From positions 1 through 64,000 of the forward strand of contig NZ_JARVWW010000020.1 in assembly GCF_029846715.1 (NCBI RefSeq): a stretch of DNA of 64,000 nucleotides, in the 5' to 3' direction. Positions 57,733 through 64,000 of this stretch are shown here, piece after piece. Source of the DNA: Bradyrhizobium nivariense. GTDB taxonomy: Bacteria; Pseudomonadota; Alphaproteobacteria; Rhizobiales; Xanthobacteraceae. Below the pieces are notes generated by a model that saw only the letters and a program-made list of their open reading frames with translations, was not told where the DNA came from and ran no database searches. Numbering within the stretch: the first letter of the stretch is position 1; every line of letters begins with the position of its first letter. The translations under genes and the position numbers were made by a program.

Positions 57733-59103
57733 ATGGACCTCAATCGCCGGCATCTCATCGGAGCTTCGACCGCAGGCATCGCCGGCGCGCTCGCGATGCC
57801 TGCCGACGCCGCGCGTGCGGCGCCGCTGACGTCCCTGCTCGGCCGCGATGCCACGCAATATGGTGTCCGACCCGGCAGCAGCGAGGATCAGAGCCGCGCG
57901 CTCCAGCGTGCGATCGATGAGGCCGCGCGGGCGCAGATGCCGCTGGCACTGCCACCCGGCATCTACCGCGCCGGACTGTTGCGCTTGCCAAATGGCGCGC
58001 AACTGATCGGCGTGCGTGGCGCGACCAAGCTCATCTTCACTGGCGGGGCCTCGGCAATCCAGAGCGACAACTCCGATTCGATTGGCCTCACCGGCATCAC
58101 CTTCGATGGCGGCGGCATTCCGCTGCCGACGCGGCGCGGGCTGATCCATGTCCTCGGCGGACGCGACGTCCGCATCACCGATTGCGAGATCACCGGCTCC
58201 GGCGGCAGCGGCATCTGGCTCGAGCAGGTGTCCGGCGACATCTCCGGCAACATCTTTACCAAGATCGCGGTGACGGCGGTGGTGTCGTTCGACGCCAGGG
58301 GTCTCAGCGTCTCCCGCAACACCATCACCGGCACCAACGACAACGGCATCGAGATCCTGCGCACGGCCATCGGCGACGACGGCACGCTGGTCACTGACAA
58401 CCGCATCGAGGACATCAAGGCCGGCCCCGGCGGCTCCGGCCAGTACGGCAACGCCATCAACGCGTTCCGCGCCGGCAACGTCATCGTGCGCGGCAATCGC
58501 ATCAAAAACTGCGATTACTCCGCCGTGCGCGGCAACTCGGCCTCGAACATCCACATCACCGGCAACAGCGTCAGCGACGTGCGCGAGGTCGCGCTCTATT
58601 CGGAGTTCGCGTTCGAGGCCGCGGTGATCGCCAACAACATTGTGGACGGCGCCGCCGTCGGCGTCTCCGTCTGCAATTTCAACGAAGGCGGCCGCATCGC
58701 CGTGGTCCAGGGCAACATCATCCGCAATTTGATCCCGAAGCGGCCGATCGGCACCGCGCCGGATGACGATGCCGGCGTCGGCATCTACATCGAGGCGGAT
58801 TCATCGGTCACCGGCAACGTGATCGAGAACGCGCCGTCCTACGGCATCGTCGCCGGCTGGGGCAAATATCTGCGCGATGTCGCGATCACGGGCAACGTGA
58901 TCCGCAAGGCAATGGCCGGCGTCGGCGTGTCCGTCGTGCCCGGCGCCGGCACCGCGCTCGTCAACAACAACATGATCTCGGAAACCCCGCGGGGGGCCGT
59001 GGTCGGGCTCGATCACGCGCGCGCCGTGACGTCTGACCTGTCGGCGGACGGCGCCCAGCGGTTTGCGCAATTGGTGGTCGGCGGAAATGCGGTGCGGCGG
59101 TAG
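57733..59103 (+). CDS. TIGR03808-family exported beta-helix protein
   Basis: A 456-residue protein. The N-terminal NRRHLIGASTAGIAGALAM is a Tat-type signal, with cleavage near ADAARA. After a pectate-lyase-like start (YGVRPGSSEDQSRALQRAIDEA, then LPPGIYR) come repeated short units of the right-handed beta-helix kind. Each has N-x-I/V turns, for example GDISGNIFT, VSRNTITGTNDNGIEIL, VIVRGNRIKNC, IHITGNSVSDV, VTGNVIENAPSYGIVAGW and VAITGNVIRK. The family TIGR03808 is described as Tat-translocated and repetitive, with unknown substrate; polysaccharide binding or cleavage is possible. It is close to the TIGR03809-type gene on the opposite strand. Confidence 0.88.
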   Translation: MDLNRRHLIGASTAGIAGALAMPADAARAAPLTSLLGRDATQYGVRPGSSEDQSRALQRAIDEAARAQMPLALPPGIYRAGLLRLPNGAQLIGVRGATKLIFTGGASAIQSDNSDSIGLTGITFDGGGIPLPTRRGLIHVLGGRDVRITDCEITGSGGSGIWLEQVSGDISGNIFTKIAVTAVVSFDARGLSVSRNTITGTNDNGIEILRTAIGDDGTLVTDNRIEDIKAGPGGSGQYGNAINAFRAGNVIVRGNRIKNCDYSAVRGNSASNIHITGNSVSDVREVALYSEFAFEAAVIANNIVDGAAVGVSVCNFNEGGRIAVVQGNIIRNLIPKRPIGTAPDDDAGVGIYIEADSSVTGNVIENAPSYGIVAGWGKYLRDVAITGNVIRKAMAGVGVSVVPGAGTALVNNNMISETPRGAVVGLDHARAVTSDLSADGAQRFAQLVVGGNAVRR

Positions 59104-59130
59104 CTGCCGCTCCTCGCCTCTGGCTCCCAA

Positions 59131-59236
59131 ACGCTAAAGCACGATCCGGAAAAGTGCGAAGCGGTTCCGAAAAGATCATGCTCAAACAACAACCTAAAGC
59201 GCGATGATGATTCATCCTCATCTCATCGCGCTTTAG
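59131..59236. repeat. Intergenic repeat with 14-bp perfect inverted arms
   Basis: Contains CTAAAGCGCGATGA (59194-59207) and its exact reverse complement TCATCGCGCTTTAG (59223-59236), preceded by AAAGCACGATCCGGAAAAG. Such repeats are common in Bradyrhizobiaceae. The right arm overlaps the stop codon of the TIGR03809-type gene. Confidence 0.8.
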
Positions 59237-59877
59237 AACGCGTTCCGCAGCAGCGGGTACTTCGCTTGGAGGCCGTCGAGGCTGAAGGTGAACTCAACCA
59301 GGCGCTCGGGGGCTGCGACAATTTCGCCGGCGGGCGGAGAGAACTGCGGCAGAAGCGCCGCCATCGCGGCAGGCGCCTTGGGCCCTGTCATCGCAGCGGG
59401 CGCGGTGGGCGGCGCCATGGCAGCTGGCACTTTGAGCGGCGCCATCGCGGCAGGCGCGGCGACCGGCGCGATCGGGGCTTCGGAGATTTCGGTGAGAACG
59501 CCCGGCTTGGGATCGAGCCTGACCGGCACGGCGGTCTCCGGGGCGATGTGCACGGCCTTCGGTTGCACGGTCTGCGCCTGCTGCTCGCGCGGAAACAGGC
59601 GGGGCATCGTCGCCGGCGACCAGCCGAATCCGGGCGACACGCTGGCGGCCGCCGTGGCGACATCAGCGCCGGTGGCAAGCGCGCGCCAGGTCTGGACGGC
59701 GCGCTTGGCTTCCTGGATGTTTTCGAGGAATGCGAGCTCGGAGTGATAGCGGCGCCAGCGCCCGGTCTCGAACATTTCGGAGAGATGCACCAGCCGCTGC
59801 TCGGCGAGAGCGCACCAGCGTGCCGCAATGTCGCGGCCAATAGCCACGTCGCGAACAGCCTCTTGGCGATGTGTCAT
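59233..59877 (-). CDS. TIGR03809-family protein with Ala/Pro-rich extension
   Basis: A 214-residue protein; I start it at the ATG at 59877 (MTHRQEAVRD). The N-terminal 75 residues (IGRDIAARWCALAEQRLVHLSEMFETGRWRRYHSELAFLENIQEAKRAVQTWRALA) match what I recall of TIGR03809, a small helical family of Bradyrhizobiaceae. The rest, residues 100-190, is low complexity with repeated APAAM units. It has no signal peptide. The stop codon is supplied by the repeat at 59131. The function is unknown. Confidence 0.72.
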   Translation of the reverse strand: MTHRQEAVRDVAIGRDIAARWCALAEQRLVHLSEMFETGRWRRYHSELAFLENIQEAKRAVQTWRALATGADVATAAASVSPGFGWSPATMPRLFPREQQAQTVQPKAVHIAPETAVPVRLDPKPGVLTEISEAPIAPVAAPAAMAPLKVPAAMAPPTAPAAMTGPKAPAAMAALLPQFSPPAGEIVAAPERLVEFTFSLDGLQAKYPLLRNAF

Positions 59878-60357
59878 AAACCAGCCCGTCAGGAGATAAA
59901 TACGGACGCGACGCAACGCACACGAATCAATTTAGACGCGACATGAATATTTTGTGGAAAAGTTTTGACTTGTCCAGCAACGACAACGTTTTCGTCGTCA
60001 AACTCCGTAGTGGTGCGGAGATTCAAGGGGTTTTCGAGTCAAGCTTCGCACAAGCATAGCGCGCCTGCGGGGTGCCGGCAGAGCGATGGCGATGAGCGAG
60101 ACGCGACCTCTCAACCAGAAGCTGATCTTGCGCAGGGCTTCGAGGAATCGGATGCCCCAAAAGAAAAGACCCGTCCGGGGGGACAACCGGACGGGTCGAG
60201 CCATATGGGCGCTTGGGGTGGATGGGCGCTCGCGCCTGATATGACTTATGGGGAGGGATAACCGCTCCCACATAATTTGGTCGTTGCAGCCGGCTGAACG
60301 TTCAATGCGGCGTCTGATTTTTCGACCTTCGCGCCACGCGCAAAGTTGCCGCAGCCG
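59878..60357. other. Intergenic, holds a minus-strand terminator
   Basis: About 480 bases between two minus-strand genes. The only clear element is the terminator hairpin at 60158-60197. The A/T-rich part at 59900-60010 probably holds the promoter of the TIGR03809-type gene. No credible gene was found. Confidence 0.5.
60158..60197 (-). terminator. Rho-independent terminator after the subtilase gene
   Basis: Read on the minus strand: GACCCGTCCGG stem, 8-base loop, CCGGACGGGTC, then TTTTCTTTTG. The 11-bp stem is perfect. It lies 160 bases after the subtilase stop and would end the sigma / anti-sigma / protease transcript. Confidence 0.85.
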
Positions 60358-62064
60358 TTATCGCCTCGCCGGCCTATCCGCCTGAGAAACCGTGGATTTA
60401 TCGCCGGCGCTCGACAACGAGGGTTGCTCTATTGCGCGGATGCCAGGCTCGTCGCGACGCTTCTCGAAATCTTCACGTTTAGTTGTACCGGACGCGGCAG
60501 CGACTGGCGTCGCGCTGTCGGCGGGAACGGCCAGGACTGCGGCAAATGCATCGGCCTCGCCATCGCCGAAGAGATCATCACGTCCGGGTGAACCGAGGTC
60601 GCGCGCCGTCTTCGCCAGCGTGATGCGCAGCGCTTCCGGCTTCAAGGCATAGTTGCGCTCGAGCAGCAGCGCCGCGACGCCGGAGACATAGGCCGCCGAG
60701 AACGAGGTGCCCGACGTCATCTGGTATTTGCCGTCCGGCGCCGGCAGGAAGATATCGACCCCGGGCGCCGCGACCGCGATGTAGTTGCCACGGTTGGAGG
60801 CGGCGAACAGCCTGTCCTGCTGGTCGGTCGCGCTGACCGCGATCACGTTGGGGTTGGCGGCCGGATAGAGCGGCGGCGACTTCGCGCCGGCATTGCCGGC
60901 GGCCGCGATCAGCACCAGGCCACGCGCGGCGGTCGCCGCGATGGCCCGCTCGATCACCGCGTCTTTCGGGCCGGCAAAGCTCATGTTGACGATCTGCGCA
61001 CCGTGCTCGGCGGCATAGTTCAGCGAGCGCAGGATGATGTAGGACGAGCTCTCGGCCCCTCCGGTGGTGCCGCCGAAGGCGCGGATGGCGATGATGCGCG
61101 CCTCGGGCGCGCTGCCCATCAGCTTGGCGTGCGCCACGATGGCGCCGGCAATGCCGGTGCCGTGAACGTGCGGCCCCTCGGCGCTGCCGAGCGCATCGAA
61201 ATTGTCGGCAATGGAATTGGCAAGTTCCGGATGTTGGGCGTCGATGCCGGAATCGATCACGGCAACCGTCACCTTGGCGCCATGCGCCAGCGTATGCGCC
61301 TGCGGCAGGCGGAGCTTGGCCAGCGCATATTGCGCGGGATCGCCCTCGGTCGGCACCGACGATTTCTGGTCCTGGAGCACGTAGCGGAAGTTCGGCTGGA
61401 CCGAGCGCACGCTGCCGTCGGCGGCGAATTCGCGCCGCACCGTCTCGGAGGGCCGGCCGTCGGCGATGCGGAACAATCCGAACATTGCCCCGATCAGCGG
61501 AAGATTCTCGGAGGACACGCGCGTCAGGCCATGGCGGCGCGCAAGCTCGTCGGCCTCGGCCAACGACAGCCCGCCGTCGATCTCGGCGACGAATTCGTCG
61601 GCGAAGGTGCGCAAGTCCACGGCGGCTGGCGTGTTGTTGCCACGCCCCTTGCCGGCAGTCTTCTTGCCCGATTTGCCCGAACCATCGCCGCCTGCGTTCG
61701 GCTGCGCCAGGCATTCGCCGGCGGCGTCGCGATAGGGCGCGTTACAGGCCGGATAGAGATTCGGGGAGTAGCGCGCATAAGGCAGCACCGGCGTCGGCAC
61801 CATTCGCGCCGAGATCCGTGCAGTCGTAATCGTTCGCGGACCGCGATCGACGCTCACGACCCTGGCGGCAACGCCCGGGCTGACGCGCGCGGCGACGCTC
61901 GGAGAGATGGTCGGCGTGCGCGAGGGCACGCTGATCGTGGGTGTCCGCATGATCGCCTGCGCGTGCGCGACCTCGACGCCGAGACAGGCGGCGAGCAGAA
62001 GCGCGGCTCCGACCGACGAAGCATAGGCCCCGGCTCTTACCCCACTCTCGGACTTGCGCGTCAT
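60358..62064 (-). CDS. Exported S8 (subtilisin-like) serine protease
   Basis: A 568-residue secreted protease. A signal peptide covers residues 1-36. A low-complexity stretch (residues 40-100) and a Gly/Lys linker (125-146) lead to a prodomain-like unit at 152-230 (FADEFVAEIDGGLSLAEADELARRHG, ending VQPNFRYVL). The catalytic domain has Asp271 (VIDSGIDAQHPEL), His301 (HGTGIAGAI), the oxyanion Asn391 (AAAGNAG) and Ser454 (SGTSFSAAYVSG). The C-terminus is disordered and charged. It starts 15 bases after the anti-sigma gene. Co-transcription with the sigma pair suggests that it acts in the same signalling path. Confidence 0.9.
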   Translation of the reverse strand: MTRKSESGVRAGAYASSVGAALLLAACLGVEVAHAQAIMRTPTISVPSRTPTISPSVAARVSPGVAARVVSVDRGPRTITTARISARMVPTPVLPYARYSPNLYPACNAPYRDAAGECLAQPNAGGDGSGKSGKKTAGKGRGNNTPAAVDLRTFADEFVAEIDGGLSLAEADELARRHGLTRVSSENLPLIGAMFGLFRIADGRPSETVRREFAADGSVRSVQPNFRYVLQDQKSSVPTEGDPAQYALAKLRLPQAHTLAHGAKVTVAVIDSGIDAQHPELANSIADNFDALGSAEGPHVHGTGIAGAIVAHAKLMGSAPEARIIAIRAFGGTTGGAESSSYIILRSLNYAAEHGAQIVNMSFAGPKDAVIERAIAATAARGLVLIAAAGNAGAKSPPLYPAANPNVIAVSATDQQDRLFAASNRGNYIAVAAPGVDIFLPAPDGKYQMTSGTSFSAAYVSGVAALLLERNYALKPEALRITLAKTARDLGSPGRDDLFGDGEADAFAAVLAVPADSATPVAAASGTTKREDFEKRRDEPGIRAIEQPSLSSAGDKSTVSQADRPARR

Positions 62065-62079
62065 GATCTCGGAGGCGCC

Positions 62080-62775
62080 TTACGGCGCCGCAACGGCGAG
62101 GTTGACGAACTTTTCGCGCTGCATCTTGCCGAGCAGCGAGGCGAGCTCGTCCTGGCTCATCGCCTTGTCGAACTGGAGGCGGAACATGCCGCCCTTGGCA
62201 TCACCGATGATCGAAGCCTGGTAGCTGTCGAGCAACGCAGTGATGTCGGCGACGCGTGCCTCGGGCGTGAAGCGCACCAGCGCGCGCGACGGCGCGGCAG
62301 TCGCTCCGAACTCGCGCGTGATCGGCGCGCTGGTCGAGAGCGAAGCGGTCTGGAAGGTCGCCGTCTGGGTCTTCGTCAGCACGGCGCCGATGATTCCGGC
62401 CTGCAGCACCAGCGCGATGGCGCCAAGGCTCGCCGACCAGGCCAGCGTGCGCGGCGACAGGCTTGCGAAGAAGGTCGAGATGCGCGCCGACAGCGGCAGC
62501 GAACCGGCCGCCCGCGCCGGCTCGGCGTCGATCGCGGCGAACAGCTTCTGCATCGCGCGCGCCGACGGAGCACCCAGGCTCTCGTTCAGATGGATGGTCT
62601 CTTCATACTCGCCGCGGATCGCGGCATATTGCTTTGCAAGCTGGGGATCGCCCGCGAGCGCTTCCTCGACGCGGCGCGCATCGCGCGCGTTCAGCGTGCC
62701 GGCCGCGTGCCACGGCAGCAGCAGTTCAATTTCACTGGGCTCTTGCTCCAGCATCTTCTTGCTCAAAGCCATCAT
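62080..62775 (-). CDS. Membrane anti-sigma factor with subtilase-prodomain-like periplasmic part
   Basis: A 231-residue single-span protein. The N-terminal cytoplasmic part (EIELLLPWHAAGTLNARDARRVEEALAGDPQLA) matches the helical anti-sigma domain. It lacks the His-x3-Cys-x2-Cys zinc ligands, so it is a zinc-free form. The membrane helix is at about 111-134. The periplasmic end, residues 164-231 (SRALVRFTPEARVADITALL, then GMFRLQFDKAMSQDELASLL), has the beta-alpha-beta-beta-alpha-beta look of a subtilase propeptide. The start overlaps the sigma factor stop as ATGA. It should hold the ECF sigma factor at the membrane until a signal, perhaps proteolysis, removes it. Confidence 0.82.
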   Translation of the reverse strand: MMALSKKMLEQEPSEIELLLPWHAAGTLNARDARRVEEALAGDPQLAKQYAAIRGEYEETIHLNESLGAPSARAMQKLFAAIDAEPARAAGSLPLSARISTFFASLSPRTLAWSASLGAIALVLQAGIIGAVLTKTQTATFQTASLSTSAPITREFGATAAPSRALVRFTPEARVADITALLDSYQASIIGDAKGGMFRLQFDKAMSQDELASLLGKMQREKFVNLAVAAP

Positions 62776-63341
62776 GGCCAGCCTCGCTCAATGCCGGCTG
62801 CCTTCAGCAGTTCGGCCAATTTCTTGCGCGCATAGAACAAGCGCGTCTTCACAGTGTTCTCCGGGATGCCAACGATTTCGGCCACCTCTTCCACGGACTT
62901 CTCGTGGTAGTAGACGAGATCGACGATTTCCCGATGGTCCGGCGAGAGGCCCGTCAGACACTCCCGCAACGCTTCACTGGTATCCTTCTTCTGCACCACC
63001 GTTTCCGGATTGTCGGACGTGTCCTCGATCGCGTTCGCGGCGTCGTCGTCCAACTCAAAATCCTTCCTGCGCCGGAGCGCAGACAGGGCCTTGAATCGGG
63101 TGATTGCCAGCAGCCAGGTGGAAACGGCGGATCGGCCCTCGAACTTGCCGGCTTGACGCCAGACGTCGAGAAACACCTCGCTGATGAGGTCTTCCGCCGC
63201 CTGCTCGTCCCGCACGAGCCGCAGGCCGAACCGATACACCCTGACGTGGTGCCGCCCGTACAGCACCTGCATGGCGAGCCGGTCGCCTTGAGCGATCCTG
63301 GCGATCAGGACCTCGTCCGAAGCTGCTTGTGTCACGCTCAA
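62772..63341 (-). CDS. ECF-family RNA polymerase sigma factor
   Basis: A 189-residue sigma-70-type ECF factor. Region 2 is at about residues 25-95 (LYGRHHVRVYRFGLRLVRDEQAAEDLISEVFLDVW, then STWLLAITRFKALSALRRR). Region 4 is at about 123-180 (ALRECLTGLSPDHREIVDLVYYHEKSVEEVAEIVGIPENTVKTRLFYARKKL). The start is a TTG at 63341 or possibly a GTG two codons later. It leads a three-gene unit with the anti-sigma factor and the S8 protease, and it probably drives its own operon. The regulon beyond this is unknown. Confidence 0.9.
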   Translation of the reverse strand: MSVTQAASDEVLIARIAQGDRLAMQVLYGRHHVRVYRFGLRLVRDEQAAEDLISEVFLDVWRQAGKFEGRSAVSTWLLAITRFKALSALRRRKDFELDDDAANAIEDTSDNPETVVQKKDTSEALRECLTGLSPDHREIVDLVYYHEKSVEEVAEIVGIPENTVKTRLFYARKKLAELLKAAGIERGWP

Positions 63342-63777
63342 AGGCCGTCTCGCAAGGTTGGTCGGGTCGATGCGGCAGACGGTTCGACGGGAGGGGCAAA
63401 ATTGTTCAACCTACCGCACTCATACGGGGGGCTGTGTGATCTACCCCACATACGCGAAATTTCCTTTTGCCACCCGCAACTGGGCGCCTCGCTCAAGAAC
63501 GGTAACATAGTAATGATGCACTTTCCTGCGCAATGCCGTCCCAGCATAGACGGCCCGACGTGCATGGAACCATAGCAGCCTAGCACGACGTATGTCTTCC
63601 GAAGCCCTGCTTTGGCTCGACCGCATCGCACACGATGCCTAATCGCCGGCAAATTCCGCGGCCCGATCGACGTCCCCCACCCCCGCGCTGCACGTGTGCG
63701 GATTCGGCTTCGAAGGATACCAAACCTAAAGGCTTGCCACGTAGATTTTTGGGCTGACATCTACCATTGGCGGGACC
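63342..63777. other. Intergenic between divergent genes, no gene seen
   Basis: About 435 bases separating the sigma factor gene and the gene at the right edge. It should carry the sigma-controlled promoter. The minus strand near 63470 has AAGGAAATTT, which might be an ECF -35 element, but I could not match a good -10, so I do not call it. Confidence 0.4.
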
Positions 63778-64000
63778 ATGAGCACGGCCGCGACGTCCTT
63801 TCCCGAGAGGAATGCCGCTGAGGTCGCGGATCTCGTCCTCACGCCCGAGGTGGCGGCACCCGAAGTCCTGGTGCGCCGGGTCCGGCAGCGCCGCCAGATG
63901 TATATCGGCCAGGTCGCGAGCTACTCGCTCGGCGCCTCGGTCCTGCTGCTCTACGCCTTTGACGGAGTGATCTCGATCGACATTGCCTCGCTGTTCTGGT
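63778..64000 (+). CDS. Start of a membrane protein, cut by the window edge
   Basis: The ATG at 63778 opens 74 codons with no stop before the end of the window. The first 40 residues are soluble and end in a basic run (VRRVRQRRQMY). They are followed by a hydrophobic helix beginning IGQVASYSLGASVLLLYAFDG. This N-terminal arrangement is seen in membrane-bound nucleotide cyclases of Bradyrhizobium, but the catalytic part is outside the window, so I do not assign one. It is divergent from the sigma factor gene. Confidence 0.6.
   Translation, partial: MSTAATSFPERNAAEVADLVLTPEVAAPEVLVRRVRQRRQMYIGQVASYSLGASVLLLYAFDGVISIDIASLFW

Noticed and set aside
63342..63777. ECF-type -35 element upstream of the sigma factor gene
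   Set aside because: Only one half (AAGGAAATTT) could be matched, without a -10 at the proper distance.

Overview
The window looks like chromosomal DNA of a Bradyrhizobium or close relative (Alphaproteobacteria, Rhizobiales). The evidence is high GC, dense GC-biased coding, a MucR regulator, families typical of that group (TIGR03808, TIGR03809, DUF2336, DUF1491, DUF5330) and several kinds of intergenic palindromic repeat common in these genomes. I saw no rRNA, tRNA, CRISPR array or intact insertion sequence. The assignment rests on recalled family knowledge, not on a search.

Layout. Bases 1-4150 are an accessory-looking patch: a CPBP membrane protease, a DUF4279-like protein, a broken ABC substrate-binding gene, a His-rich secreted peptide, a DUF1127 protein, and a 61-bp copy of the 3' end of a gene lying 1.8 kb away. 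Bases 3650-6175 (minus strand) form a tight operon of mostly secreted proteins: a GlcG-like protein, a LamG-like protein, a two-repeat DUF1259 protein and a PepSY protein. Bases 6475-13222 hold a Cj0069/ATP-grasp-like protein and a Cus-type copper/silver efflux locus with two small metal-rich periplasmic proteins. Bases 13366-19900 hold a TauE-like permease and an arsenic island: two divergent ArsR repressors with different cysteine patterns, the aqpS-arsC pair, and a flavoprotein with a cysteine-rich tail followed by two MFS transporters.

Bases 19927-27082 are a catabolic region: a TctC binding protein, a ring-cleavage-like VOC protein, a quinone-oxidoreductase-like dehydrogenase, a GntR regulator, a fumarylacetoacetate-hydrolase-family protein, an AA_synth-family protein, and a metallo-beta-lactamase-fold enzyme divergent from a LysR regulator. 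The same 14-bp palindrome lies upstream of both the dehydrogenase and the hydrolase genes and probably is the GntR operator.

Bases 27099-45187 are mostly housekeeping or envelope genes: a lipoprotein, DUF2336, DUF1491, a peptidoglycan-binding protein, a PAS sensor kinase, SufE, MucR, two polytopic glycosyltransferases, a class II aldolase, RidA, an M20 dipeptidase and a HerA-like ATPase. Bases 45382-57534 carry folP-folB-folK and then the methylmalonyl-CoA mutase genes, with a GFA-family gene between the two mutase subunits and a complete tripartite tricarboxylate transporter (tctC-tctB-tctA) between the mutase and its GTPase chaperone meaB. Bases 57733-63341 contain TIGR03808 and TIGR03809 proteins and an ECF sigma factor, membrane anti-sigma factor and subtilisin-like protease unit. 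The start of a membrane protein runs off the right edge.

The most promising unit for new biology is the ECF sigma / anti-sigma / subtilase set. The periplasmic part of the anti-sigma factor looks like a subtilase propeptide, which suggests signalling through protease recognition. Next are the Cys-tailed flavoprotein with dual ArsR control and the GntR palindrome regulon.
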